Source: VRUE01 sp036557525 (GTDB taxonomy: Bacteria > Actinomycetota > Thermoleophilia > Solirubrobacterales > 70-9). Taken from it: a stretch of 16,980 bases of DNA. The notes beneath the pieces are model-generated. The model was not told the origin of the DNA and did no database searches. It saw only the letters and a list, made by a program, of their open reading frames with translations. Shown piece after piece: positions 1-6,871 of the stretch. Numbering within the stretch: position 1 is the first letter of the stretch; each line of letters starts with the position of its first letter. A program made the translations under genes and the position numbers. The stretch is from the NCBI GenBank assembly GCA_036557525.1, contig DATBHH010000045.1, forward strand, positions 1-16,980, given 5' to 3'.

Positions 1-353
1 CCTCCGAGGTGCAGGCAGCAGTCGCCGGCGCCGGCTGCGAGGAGGGCCAGGTGCTCGCCTTCGTCCGCGGCTCGACCGCGGCCGTCACGACGATGGAGTT
101 CGAGGCGGGCGGAGTGGCTGACCTGCGCCAGATGCTGGAGCGGCTGATCCCGGCCGAGGGCGACTACGCCCACAACCGGCTAAACCGCGACACCAATTCC
201 CATGCCCACCAGCGGGCGTCGGTGATCGGGCCGTCGGAGAGCGTGCCGATCATCGGCGGGCGCCTCGCCCTCGGGACCTGGCAGCAGCTGGTGCTGATCG
301 ACTTCGACGACCGGCCCCGCGAACGGACCGTGGTCGTTCAGGTCACCGCCTGA
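1..353 (+). CDS. YjbQ/UPF0047 family protein, 5'-truncated by window edge
   Basis: This is the C-terminal part of a YjbQ (UPF0047) protein, a small family of about 130-140 residues. Some members have secondary thiamine-phosphate synthase activity in vitro, but the physiological role is uncertain. The reading frame is already open at base 3 (S-E-V-Q-A), so the GTG at base 9 is probably internal and the true start lies before the window. Family landmarks are visible: the FVRGSTAAVTTMEFE strand region, the NSHAH segment with conserved histidines, the GPSES-VPIIGG loop, LGTWQQLVLIDFD and a PRERTVVVQV ending. The stop is TGA at 351-353. It converges on rluB with a 36 bp gap containing an inverted repeat. 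The family assignment is confident; the substrate is not known from sequence. Confidence 0.88.
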   Translation, partial: SEVQAAVAGAGCEEGQVLAFVRGSTAAVTTMEFEAGGVADLRQMLERLIPAEGDYAHNRLNRDTNSHAHQRASVIGPSESVPIIGGRLALGTWQQLVLIDFDDRPRERTVVVQVTA

Positions 354-356
354 ACC

Positions 357-407
357 CCCGGCGGTCGTAGTTGCTTCGTCCATTTCGAATCAAATACGAC
401 CGCGGGG
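357..407. terminator. Inverted repeat between convergent genes, possible bidirectional terminator
   Basis: A perfect 9 bp inverted repeat (gcggtcgta at 361-369, tacgaccgc at 395-403) extends by three further C-G pairs after one mismatch. The loop is 25 nt. It lies between the convergent yjbQ-family gene and rluB, and its right arm lies inside the last codons of rluB. There is no clear T-run on either side, so intrinsic termination is an inference from position and symmetry. Confidence 0.4.
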
Positions 408-1097
408 CGTGGGGGTGGCGGCAAGGGCGGCCACCTCATCGGGGTCGAGGCGGCGGGACGTGCCCTCGGCGAGCTCGCCGAGGTCGAGCGGCCCGAACCG
501 GACCCGGCGCAGGTTGAGGACCTCGTTGCCGACGGCCTCGGCCATCCGCCGCACCTGGCGATTTCGGCCCTCGCGGAGGACGATCTCGATCTCGCGCTCG
601 CCGCGCCGCTCGACCTCGGCCGGGGCGGTGAGCCCGTCGTCGAGCTCCACCCCCTCGGCGAGCCGGCGAAGGTCGGCCCTCGACGGCGGCCTCCGCAGCT
701 CCACACGGTAGGCCTTCTCGACCTCATGGCGGGGATGGGTGAGCCGGTTGGCGAGCTCGCCGTCGTTGGTCAGCAGCAGCAGCCCGGTCGAGTCGGCGTC
801 GAGCCGCCCGACCGGATAGAGGCGGGCCTTGGAGTCGACGAGCTCGACAACCGCCGGCCGGCTTCCCGGCTCGCGCGCGGTCGAGACCACCCCGGCCGGC
901 TTGTTGACCGCCCAGACCTCGCGCGGCTCCGTCCCCACCAGATCGCCATCGACCCTCACCTCGTCCCCCTCCCCCACGTCCCGCGCCGGATCGGTCACGA
1001 CGTCCCCGTTCACCGTCACCCGCCCGGCAGCGACAATGCCCTCCGACTTCCGCCTGGACGCCACTCCGCCATGAGCGAGATGCTTCGCGAGCCGCAC
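390..1097 (-). CDS. rluB: 23S rRNA pseudouridine synthase, RsuA/RluB family
   Basis: A 235-residue pseudouridine synthase of the RsuA/RluB/E/F family, which isomerises a uridine in ribosomal RNA. Residues 1-45 form an S4 RNA-binding domain (RLAKHLAHGGVASRR...VNGDVV). The catalytic domain follows, with the W-A-V-N-K-P-A-G strand at about 62-69 and the catalytic aspartate D100 in GRLDADSTGLLLLTNDG. The C-terminal LREGRNRQVRRMAEAVG segment is also typical. The GTG start at 1097 places the S4 domain at the N terminus as in the family. No strong Shine-Dalgarno sequence is visible. The gene begins 19 bp after scpB, matching the common scpA-scpB-rluB order, which suggests co-transcription. The family is certain. 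Modification of 23S rather than 16S rRNA is inferred from the gene neighbourhood. Confidence 0.93.
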   Translation of the reverse strand: MRLAKHLAHGGVASRRKSEGIVAAGRVTVNGDVVTDPARDVGEGDEVRVDGDLVGTEPREVWAVNKPAGVVSTAREPGSRPAVVELVDSKARLYPVGRLDADSTGLLLLTNDGELANRLTHPRHEVEKAYRVELRRPPSRADLRRLAEGVELDDGLTAPAEVERRGEREIEIVLREGRNRQVRRMAEAVGNEVLNLRRVRFGPLDLGELAEGTSRRLDPDEVAALAATPTPRGRI

Positions 1098-1116
1098 TAC
1101 GCGCCGAGGCCGGACT

Positions 1117-1689
1117 TCACGGCTCGCTGCGCTGTTCGCCCGCCTTCAGCAACCGCTCGCGCAGCTCCCGCTCATCGTCGGGGGTCGGGTCGAACCGCGA
1201 CGGGTCCGGCAGCTGGTCCAGGCCGGCGAGGCCGAACAGCCGCTCGAAGAGCTCGGTCGTGCGAAAGATCGTCGCCCCGAACCGCGAGCGGCCCGACTCC
1301 TCGATCAGGCCGCGCTCGGCCAGGGTCTGGACCGCCGACTCCGAGGAGACCCCGCGGATCCGCGCCACCTCGGGGCGGGAGACCGGCTGCAGGTAGGCGA
1401 CGATCGCCAGCGTCTCGGCCTGTGCCTGGGTCAGCGGCGGCGTGCGCGGCTTCGCAAGCAGCCGCCGCGCGGCGGCCTCGCTTCCGGGGTCGCTCGCCAG
1501 CGTGAGCCCGCCGGCGACCTCGCGCAGGACGACGCCGCGCCGGCCCTCGCCGAGATCCTGGCGCAGGAGCTCGATCGCCTCGGTCACCTGGCCCTCGGTC
1601 GCCTCCGCGGCCTCGGCCAGGTCCGCGACCGAGACCGGCTGCGGCGAGAGGAAGAGCAGCGCCTCGATCGTCCGCGAGAGGTCGCTCAC
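1117..1689 (-). CDS. scpB: Segregation and condensation protein ScpB
   Basis: ScpB is the winged-helix (kite) subunit that with ScpA and SMC forms the bacterial condensin, acting on the nucleoid in chromosome compaction and segregation. The 190-residue length is normal. The N-terminal winged helix starts S-R-T-I-E-A-L-L-F-L-S, and the second carries the family hallmark TQAQAETLAIVAYLQPVSRPEVARIRGV at about residues 86-113. The stretch GLIEESGRSRFGATIFRTT follows. The C terminus is charged (ERELRERLLKAGEQ). The start is GTG at 1689, preceded by GAGG with a 7 nt spacer. That GAGG lies in the end of the intercistronic repeat separating scpB from scpA. It is followed by rluB after 19 bp. Confidence 0.95.
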   Translation of the reverse strand: MSDLSRTIEALLFLSPQPVSVADLAEAAEATEGQVTEAIELLRQDLGEGRRGVVLREVAGGLTLASDPGSEAAARRLLAKPRTPPLTQAQAETLAIVAYLQPVSRPEVARIRGVSSESAVQTLAERGLIEESGRSRFGATIFRTTELFERLFGLAGLDQLPDPSRFDPTPDDERELRERLLKAGEQRSEP

Positions 1690-1696
1690 TGGACAA

Positions 1697-1759
1697 CCTC
1701 GCGCTTCGCTCGCGGCGGCGGGTGGAAACAGAAGATGACGCTGGCTCGCTCCGCGCTCA
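1697..1759 (-). repeat. Intercistronic repeat copy A (scpA/scpB junction)
   Basis: Read on the minus strand, this copy begins TGAGCGCGGAGCGAGCCAGC and ends GCGAGCGAAGCGCGAGG, with a variable spacer of about 25 nt between. The opening TGA is the stop codon of scpA. The closing GAGG is the probable ribosome-binding site of scpB, 7 nt before its GTG. The inner arm can form only an imperfect hairpin here (ACC/GGT and CGC/GCG with an internal loop). The same block occurs at 5274-5330 and 13804-13862. The similarity was found by direct reading of the sequence. Confidence 0.8.
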
Positions 1760-2485
1760 CAGCTCCACCCTGCGGATCTCGATCGGGCCGAGCGGCTTGC
1801 GCTGCTTCCAGGTCACCTCGCCCTTGCGGTAGAGCTCGAGCAGAGCGAACAGGGTCACCGCCTGGGTCAGACGATCCTCCTGCCCGAACTGGTCGTCGAA
1901 GTCGATGCTCGACCGGCCGGCGAGCGCCTCGCGCAGAGCCCGCAGGCGGCGCTCGAGCGAGACGGTCGGGCGGATGTGGCTGATGTCGAGCGGCGGCGGC
2001 GCCGTCAGCAGGTCGCCGAGGGCCGCAGCGAGCCGCTCGGGATCGTAGACCGCGGTCGCGGCGTCGATCGCGACGCGTCGCAGCTCGCGGGGCAGCGGAG
2101 CCGCGCGGTAGAGGTACGGCCGCTCGGCCTCGAACCGCTCGCTCAGCATCTCGGCGGCGTCGCGATATCGGCGGTACTCGAGCAGGCGGGCGAGGAGCTC
2201 CTCGATTGCCTCCTCGGGGCCGAGCTCCTCGAGCTCCTCGTCGGCCCCTGGCAGGAGCAGCCGCGACTTCAGCTCGAGCAGGGCGGCGATCAGGACCAGG
2301 AACTCGGTCGCGACCTCAAGCTCGAGCTCGCCCTCGCTCTCGAGATGCTCGACGTAGGCGACCACGACCTCGGCCAGCTCGACCTCGAGCAGGTCGATCT
2401 CCTCGCGCAGCACGATCGCCATCAGCAGGTCGAACGGCCCGGCGAAGACATCGAGCTCGAGATCGAGATCGACAAGGGTGGTCAT
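1757..2485 (-). CDS. scpA: Segregation and condensation protein ScpA
   Basis: ScpA is the kleisin subunit of the SMC-ScpAB condensin; it bridges the SMC heads through its terminal domains and binds ScpB in the middle. At 242 residues it has normal length. The N-terminal kleisin signature is present (FAGPFDLLMAIVLREEIDLLEVELAEV, residues about 14-40). A very acidic central region follows (EELEELGPEEAIEELL). The C-terminal winged helix ends VTLFALLELYRKGEVTWKQ..PLGPIEI. The start is ATG at 2485. Only a weak GGCGGG lies upstream, 12 nt away. The 145 bp between this gene and the trpS stop carries no gene, and I see no confident promoter in it. The stop TGA (1757-1759) is supplied by the first bases of repeat copy A. 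Confidence 0.95.
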   Translation of the reverse strand: MTTLVDLDLELDVFAGPFDLLMAIVLREEIDLLEVELAEVVVAYVEHLESEGELELEVATEFLVLIAALLELKSRLLLPGADEELEELGPEEAIEELLARLLEYRRYRDAAEMLSERFEAERPYLYRAAPLPRELRRVAIDAATAVYDPERLAAALGDLLTAPPPLDISHIRPTVSLERRLRALREALAGRSSIDFDDQFGQEDRLTQAVTLFALLELYRKGEVTWKQRKPLGPIEIRRVEL

Positions 2486-2630
2486 GGGCTAACCGTACCC
2501 GCCACGAAAGACACCCGCCCGCGGCGGACGCGGGAGCGAGGCCGCGTCGAATTCTGATCCTTCGCGGCCGAGCGGGAGCAGAGCAGCGGGCGGAAATTGA
2601 CGGAGAGCGAGAGCGAGGAGGTCGGCGGAT

Positions 2631-3623
2631 TTATCTGGGCCCGAAGCCCATCCGGTCGCGCACCTCGGCGACGATCGGTCCCGCGATCGCCCGCGCCCGC
2701 TCGGCCCCGGCCGCGAGGGTGGCATCCAGCGTGGCCTCATCCGGGCGGAGCTCGGCGTAGCGCTCTCGCACCGGCGCGAGGAGGTCGACGACTCCCTCGG
2801 CGACCGCCGTCTTGAAGTCACCGTAGCCGGCGTCCTCAAACTCGGCCTCGATCGCCTCGGGGCCGACGCCGCGGGCGACGGCGAGGATTTCGATCAGGTT
2901 CGTGATGCCCGGCTTGTCGGCGCCGCGGACGACGTCGCGGCCGGAGTCGGTGACGGCGCTGCCGAGCTTCTTGCGGATCGTGTCGGGCTCGTCGAGGACG
3001 AGGACCGTGCCGGCCCCGGTCCCGCCGGTGGTCGACATCTTCGTCTCCGGCTCCTGCAGGTCCATGATCCGGGCGCCCACCTCGGGGATCACCAGCTCGG
3101 GGACGACCAGGGTCTCGCCGAAGCGCTCGTTGAAGCGGCGCGCGATCTCCCGCATCAGCTCGACGTGCTGGCGCTGGTCGTCGCCGACCGGAACCTCGGT
3201 CGCTCGGTAGGCGAGGACGTCGGCGGCCATCAGCACCGGGTAGTAGAAGAGCGCCGCCGAGACAAGCTCGCGCTGTTTCTCGGACTTTTCCTTGAACTGG
3301 TGCATCCGGTTGAGGTCGCCGTGGGAGGTGACCGCCGACAGCAGCCAGGTGAGCTCGGTGTGCTCGCCGACGTCCGACTGGCGGAAGAGGATGCAGCGCT
3401 CCGGGTCGAGGCCGGCGGCGAGGAGGATCGCGGTCGTGTCGTAGAGACGCTCGCGCAGCTCCGCCGGGTCGTAGGTGACCGAGATCGCGTGCAGGTCGAC
3501 GATGCAGTAGAGCGCCGGGTCGCCGCGGTCCTGCCCCTCGACGTACTGGCGGATCGCGCCGATGTAGTTGCCGAGGTGCTTGCGGCCGGTCGGCTGGATG
3601 CCGGAAAAGACGATCGGTTTCAC
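2631..3623 (-). CDS. trpS: Tryptophanyl-tRNA synthetase
   Basis: A class I tryptophanyl-tRNA synthetase that charges tRNA-Trp in the cytoplasm. With the GTG start at 3623 the protein is 330 residues, the usual bacterial length, and begins VKPIVFSGIQPTG exactly as family members do. The HIGH-type motif is K-H-L-G-N (residues 15-19). The second ATP motif is KMSTT (195-199), a variant of KMSKS. Other hallmarks are the HGDLNRMHQFKEKS segment and YYPVLMAADVLAYRATEVPVGDDQRQHVEL. The longer open frame to 3719 adds an Arg-rich stretch read through the end of the upstream MFS gene and is rejected. The gene starts 11 bp after the MFS stop without an obvious Shine-Dalgarno sequence, so coupling to the transporter transcript is likely. 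Confidence 0.96.
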   Translation of the reverse strand: MKPIVFSGIQPTGRKHLGNYIGAIRQYVEGQDRGDPALYCIVDLHAISVTYDPAELRERLYDTTAILLAAGLDPERCILFRQSDVGEHTELTWLLSAVTSHGDLNRMHQFKEKSEKQRELVSAALFYYPVLMAADVLAYRATEVPVGDDQRQHVELMREIARRFNERFGETLVVPELVIPEVGARIMDLQEPETKMSTTGGTGAGTVLVLDEPDTIRKKLGSAVTDSGRDVVRGADKPGITNLIEILAVARGVGPEAIEAEFEDAGYGDFKTAVAEGVVDLLAPVRERYAELRPDEATLDATLAAGAERARAIAGPIVAEVRDRMGFGPR

Positions 3624-3634
3624 GCGGCGTGACT

Positions 3635-5266
3635 CTATGCGGGGCCGGGCGCCGGCGCCTCGCCGACATCCGGGGCCGGTTGGCCGTTGCCGCAATCGGC
3701 GTCGGCGCCGTGGCCGCACTCGCCGGCGGCCGCCGCGCCCCGGGTCGCCACGGACTCGACCATGCGGCGGGGATTTTCGATCCAGAGCCCGGAGAAGACG
3801 CCGCCGACGATCATCAGGATCCCGGCGATCAGGATCCCGAGGTGGAAGGCCGAGGTCGAGGCATCGACCGAGGCCGATTGGACCCGGGCGGCCTCGGCGA
3901 CCGCGAGGTCACCCGTGCTCGGCACCCCGAGCGGCTGTTCCTTGGCTTCGGACACCGCTTCCGAGCCGGCGGCGGAGAGCGGCTGCGGGCCCAGGTTGGA
4001 CTCGATCATCGAGCCGAAGCTGGCAGAGATCACGGCGCCGAGGACGGCGATCGCGAGTAGGCCTGCGACCCGCGAGACACCGTTGTTGACGCCCGAGGCG
4101 ATGCCGACATGGCGCTCGTCGACCGAGTCGAGGACGGTTGCCGTCAGCGGCGCCACCGTCGCCGAGAGGCCGAAGCCGAAGACGATCAGGGCCGGCAGGA
4201 CGTCGAGGACGTAGTTCGGGTCCGACCCGACCCGCAGCAGCAGGATCAACCCGATTCCGCCGACGATCGGGCCGATGAACATCGGCGTCCGGGGGCCGAC
4301 CCCGGACGCCATTTTCCCGAAGCGGGGAGAGAGGAAGAACATGACGACCGAGATCGGGGTCGTCGCAAGCCCCGCCTGCAACGGCGAGTAACCGGCGACC
4401 TGCTGGAGGAAGAGGCCGACGAAGAAGAGGCCTCCGATAAGGCCCGCGTAGGTCGAGAAGGTCGTCAGGTTGGTGACCCAGAAGTTGCGAATCCGGAACA
4501 GGGTGAGGTCGAGCATCGGGTGGCGGGCGCGTGCCTCGCGGACGATGAACAGCGCGAAGCAGATGACGCCGGCGATCATCGGCACCCAGACGAGCGGGTC
4601 GCCCCAGCCGTGCGAGGGCTGTTCGATCAGGGCGAAGACGGGGCCGCCCAGCCCCACGGCCGAAAGCGCGATGCCGGCCCAGTCGATCCCGCGGTAGGCG
4701 TCCGGGTCGCGGCTCTCGCGCACCGAGTGGAGGGTGAGCGCGACGGTGGCCGCGATCAGCGGCAGGTTGATCCAGAAGATCGAGCGCCAGGAGATCGCCT
4801 CGATCATCGCTCCGCCACCGGCCGGGCCGAGCACCGTCGCGATCCCGGTCCACGCGGTCCAGGTCCCGACGGCCTTCCCCCGAGCCTCGCCCTCGAACGT
4901 CGCGGCGACGATCGCCAGCGAGCCCGGCACGAGGAGAGCGCCGGCGATCCCCTGCAGCGCCCGGGCGCCGATCAGGAACCCGGTGGTCGGCGCGAGCGCG
5001 CACAGCGCCGACATCGCGCCGAAGCCGACCAGACCGATCACGTAGATCCGTCGCCGGCCGAACTGGTCGCCGAGCGAGCCGCCGACAAGGAGCAGGGCGA
5101 CGAGGGTCAGCGAATAGGCCTCGACAACCCACTGCTGGCCGGACAGCCCCGCATTGAGGTCGTTGCTGATCGACGGCAGAGCGACGTTGACGACGGTCGC
5201 ATCGAGGAACACCACAGTCGAACCGAGGATCGTCGCGATCAGCGTCAGCAGCTGTTGACGCGTCAT
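3635..5266 (-). CDS. MFS drug exporter, DHA2 (EmrB/QacA-like, 14-TM) family
   Basis: An inner-membrane proton-coupled exporter of the drug:H+ antiporter-2 family, 543 residues, consistent with 14 transmembrane helices. The N terminus shows the family helix LDATVVNVALPSISNDL with the TM1 motif D1-like LDATVVNVALP. Motif A follows (GGSLGDQFGRRR, about 62-73), then the R-A-L-Q-G-I-A-G-A-L-L-V-P-G motif B region, and motif C as VLGPAGGGAMIE. After the last helix (ILIAGILMIVGGVFSGLW) there is a soluble tail of about 50 residues rich in Ala, Gly and Pro, with two cysteines and a histidine (GECGHGADADCGNG). The start is ATG at 5266, with GAAG 7 nt upstream inside repeat copy B. The substrate cannot be read from sequence; cationic drugs, lipids or antibiotics are all possible. 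Confidence 0.9.
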   Translation of the reverse strand: MTRQQLLTLIATILGSTVVFLDATVVNVALPSISNDLNAGLSGQQWVVEAYSLTLVALLLVGGSLGDQFGRRRIYVIGLVGFGAMSALCALAPTTGFLIGARALQGIAGALLVPGSLAIVAATFEGEARGKAVGTWTAWTGIATVLGPAGGGAMIEAISWRSIFWINLPLIAATVALTLHSVRESRDPDAYRGIDWAGIALSAVGLGGPVFALIEQPSHGWGDPLVWVPMIAGVICFALFIVREARARHPMLDLTLFRIRNFWVTNLTTFSTYAGLIGGLFFVGLFLQQVAGYSPLQAGLATTPISVVMFFLSPRFGKMASGVGPRTPMFIGPIVGGIGLILLLRVGSDPNYVLDVLPALIVFGFGLSATVAPLTATVLDSVDERHVGIASGVNNGVSRVAGLLAIAVLGAVISASFGSMIESNLGPQPLSAAGSEAVSEAKEQPLGVPSTGDLAVAEAARVQSASVDASTSAFHLGILIAGILMIVGGVFSGLWIENPRRMVESVATRGAAAAGECGHGADADCGNGQPAPDVGEAPAPGPA

Positions 5267-5273
5267 TGCCGAT

Positions 5274-5330
5274 CTTCGCGCTTCGCTCGCGGCGCGAACC
5301 GGGCTGCCACGCTTGCTCGCTCCGCACTCA
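5274..5330 (-). repeat. Intercistronic repeat copy B (fetB/MFS junction)
   Basis: On the minus strand this copy runs from TGAGTGCGGAGCGAGCAAGC to GCGAGCGAAGCGCGAAG. It lies in the 86 bp gap between the fetB stop and the MFS start. The inner end forms a perfect 7 bp hairpin (ttcgcgc at 5275-5281 with gcgcgaa at 5292-5298, 10 nt loop). Its last bases, GAAG, sit 7 nt before the MFS ATG and are the only visible candidate ribosome-binding site. In this copy the leading TGA is not the stop codon of fetB, which ends about 20 bp earlier. Confidence 0.8.
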
Positions 5331-5352
5331 CCCGGCCGAGTCTACGGGGCGG

Positions 5353-6126
5353 TCACTCGGGCTCCTCGCGGAGCTGCTGCGCGGGAGTGAAGAAATTGCG
5401 GTAGGCGAGGTTGGTCGCCAGCAGGCCGGCGATCGCGACGCTGCCGAGCAGCGAGTAGAGGAGGATCAGCTGCAATCGCACCGCGTCGGTGGGGTTGGCG
5501 CCGGCGAGCAGCATCCCGACCATCGTCCCCGGGAAGAAGATCAGCCCCGTCGTCTTGGTCGAGTCGACGAGGGTGATCATCCCCGAGCGCAGCGACCGCC
5601 TGACGATCGGCAGCGCCGCTTCGCGGGCCGTGGCGCCGAGCGCCAGCGTCGCCTCGATCCGCGCCCGGCCGGCGCCGACCTCGTCGCCGAGGCGGTTCAG
5701 GGCAACCGCCGAGGCGGTCATCGAGTTGCCGATCACCATCCCGCCGACCGGGACCAGATAGCGGGGCGTCGGTTCGAAGATGCCGAGGGCGACGACCAGG
5801 CCGAGCGTCGAGGCGGCGGCGATCGCGAGCGTGATCAGCAGCGGCCAGAACGCGTTCGGGACGGTCTTCGCGCGGCCGCGGGCTGTCAGCGCCCCGAACA
5901 GGACCATCACCGCCAGCAGCGCGAGAACCAGCCAGATCGAGTCGACTTCGAAGATCAGCTTGATCGCGTACCCGATCAGCGTGAGCTGGACGATCGAGCG
6001 GATCGTGGCGATCCCGATGTCGCGCTCGAGATCCGCCTCCTGCCAGCGGGAGATCGCGATCGCGATCGCGACCAGCACCAGGGACGCGGCGACCTGCCAG
6101 AGCGCGACGTGGATCGAGCTGGTCAC
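5353..6126 (-). CDS. fetB: ABC transporter permease, FetB/YbbM family
   Basis: The membrane subunit of a FetAB-type (YbbL/YbbM) ABC transporter, proposed in E. coli to export iron and to help in peroxide stress. At 257 residues it matches the family length of about 260. Hydrophobic segments fill most of the protein, starting HVALWQVAASLVLVAIAIAIS. Conserved family stretches are visible: RSIVQLTLIGYAI, VPVGGMVIGNSMTASAVALNRL, EATLALGATAREA and the MITLVDSTKTTGLIFFPGTMVGMLLAGANP loop. The GTG start at 6126 overlaps the fetA stop by 4 bp (GTGA), implying translational coupling. A longer open frame upstream is only the antisense-of-frame shadow of fetA. The substrate is inferred from family membership. 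Confidence 0.9.
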   Translation of the reverse strand: MTSSIHVALWQVAASLVLVAIAIAISRWQEADLERDIGIATIRSIVQLTLIGYAIKLIFEVDSIWLVLALLAVMVLFGALTARGRAKTVPNAFWPLLITLAIAAASTLGLVVALGIFEPTPRYLVPVGGMVIGNSMTASAVALNRLGDEVGAGRARIEATLALGATAREAALPIVRRSLRSGMITLVDSTKTTGLIFFPGTMVGMLLAGANPTDAVRLQLILLYSLLGSVAIAGLLATNLAYRNFFTPAQQLREEPE

Positions 6127-6764
6127 CGTGTCGCCCCGTTCACCGCCCGTCCGGCCTCGATCCGGATCACCCGGTCGCTCATCCGCCGCGCCTGCTCGGG
6201 GTCGTGGGTGACGAGGACCACCGAGATCCCCAGCTCCCGCCTCAGCTCGGTGAGCGTGCGCTCGATCGCGTCGCGCGCATCGTGGTCGAGGGCCGACGTC
6301 GGCTCGTCGAGGAGGAGGACGTCGGGCTGCTGGGCGAGGGCCCGGGCGAGCATCGCTCGCTGCTGCTCGCCGACCGAGAGCCTGGCGACCTCGCGGTCCG
6401 CGAACTCGGTGCCGAGCCCGGCGAGGCGCAGGCACCGCGCCGGGTCGGGATCCCCGCCGGCGAGGCGCGCCGCGTAGCCGATGTTGGACTCGACGGTCCC
6501 GTCGAGCAGTGCCGGCAGCTGCGGGACGAGCGAGACCTCACGCCGCAGCCGCAGGGGGTCGCGGGTGGCGATCGGCTCGCCCCGGTAGGAGATCGTGCCC
6601 CGATCGGGATCGGCGAGGCGGTTCAGCAGTCGGAGCAGGGTCGACTTGCCGCTCCCCGAGGGCCCGACGATTGCGGTCGCGCCGGCGGGCACCTCGGCGT
6701 CGAAGGATTCGAGGACCGGGCGGCCGCAGCGGGCCAGGCACACGTCGCGGAGCTCGAACAGCAC
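6123..6764 (-). CDS. fetA: ABC transporter ATP-binding protein, FetA/YbbL family
   Basis: The ATPase of the FetAB-type transporter, partner of the permease encoded immediately downstream. With the GTG start at 6764 it has 213 residues, close to the family norm. All nucleotide-binding motifs are intact: Walker A GPSGSGKST (34-42), Q-loop Q82, signature LSVGE (129-133), Walker B LLLDEP with D153/E154, and H-loop H187 in VTHD. The start is supported by GGGAAG at 6774-6779, 9 nt upstream. The open frame extends to 6878 without homology-like sequence and would overlap the divergent ku gene, so the longer form is rejected. fetA heads the minus-strand series and diverges from ku across 107 bp. Confidence 0.9.
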   Translation of the reverse strand: MLFELRDVCLARCGRPVLESFDAEVPAGATAIVGPSGSGKSTLLRLLNRLADPDRGTISYRGEPIATRDPLRLRREVSLVPQLPALLDGTVESNIGYAARLAGGDPDPARCLRLAGLGTEFADREVARLSVGEQQRAMLARALAQQPDVLLLDEPTSALDHDARDAIERTLTELRRELGISVVLVTHDPEQARRMSDRVIRIEAGRAVNGATR

Positions 6765-6871
6765 GGCGCCGATCTTCCCACCGCGGTCGGGCCGCAAGAA
6801 CGCTACCGGCGCTGACGACGGGCCTCGGGCGAGGGTGAAGGACTGGAACAATCCGGGTAGGTGATGCCCTG
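6765..6871. promoter_or_regulatory. Divergent fetA/ku intergenic region
   Basis: These 107 bp separate two divergently transcribed units and must hold promoters for both. I see the fetA ribosome-binding site (6774-6779) and a GGGTAGG stretch before the ku ATG. I find no convincing -35/-10 pair or operator palindrome. The assignment rests on position only. Confidence 0.4.

Noticed and set aside
1082..1134. Possible fourth copy of the intercistronic repeat at the scpB/rluB junction
   Set aside because: gcttcgcgagccgc and ggctcgctgcgct resemble the two ends at similar spacing, but one lies in conserved rluB codons (RLAKHLA) and the rest does not align, so chance is more likely.
3624..3719. A 32-residue Arg-rich N-terminal extension of TrpS
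   Set aside because: It would overlap the 3' end of the MFS gene, and the family N terminus (KPIVFSGIQPTG) starts right at GTG 3623.
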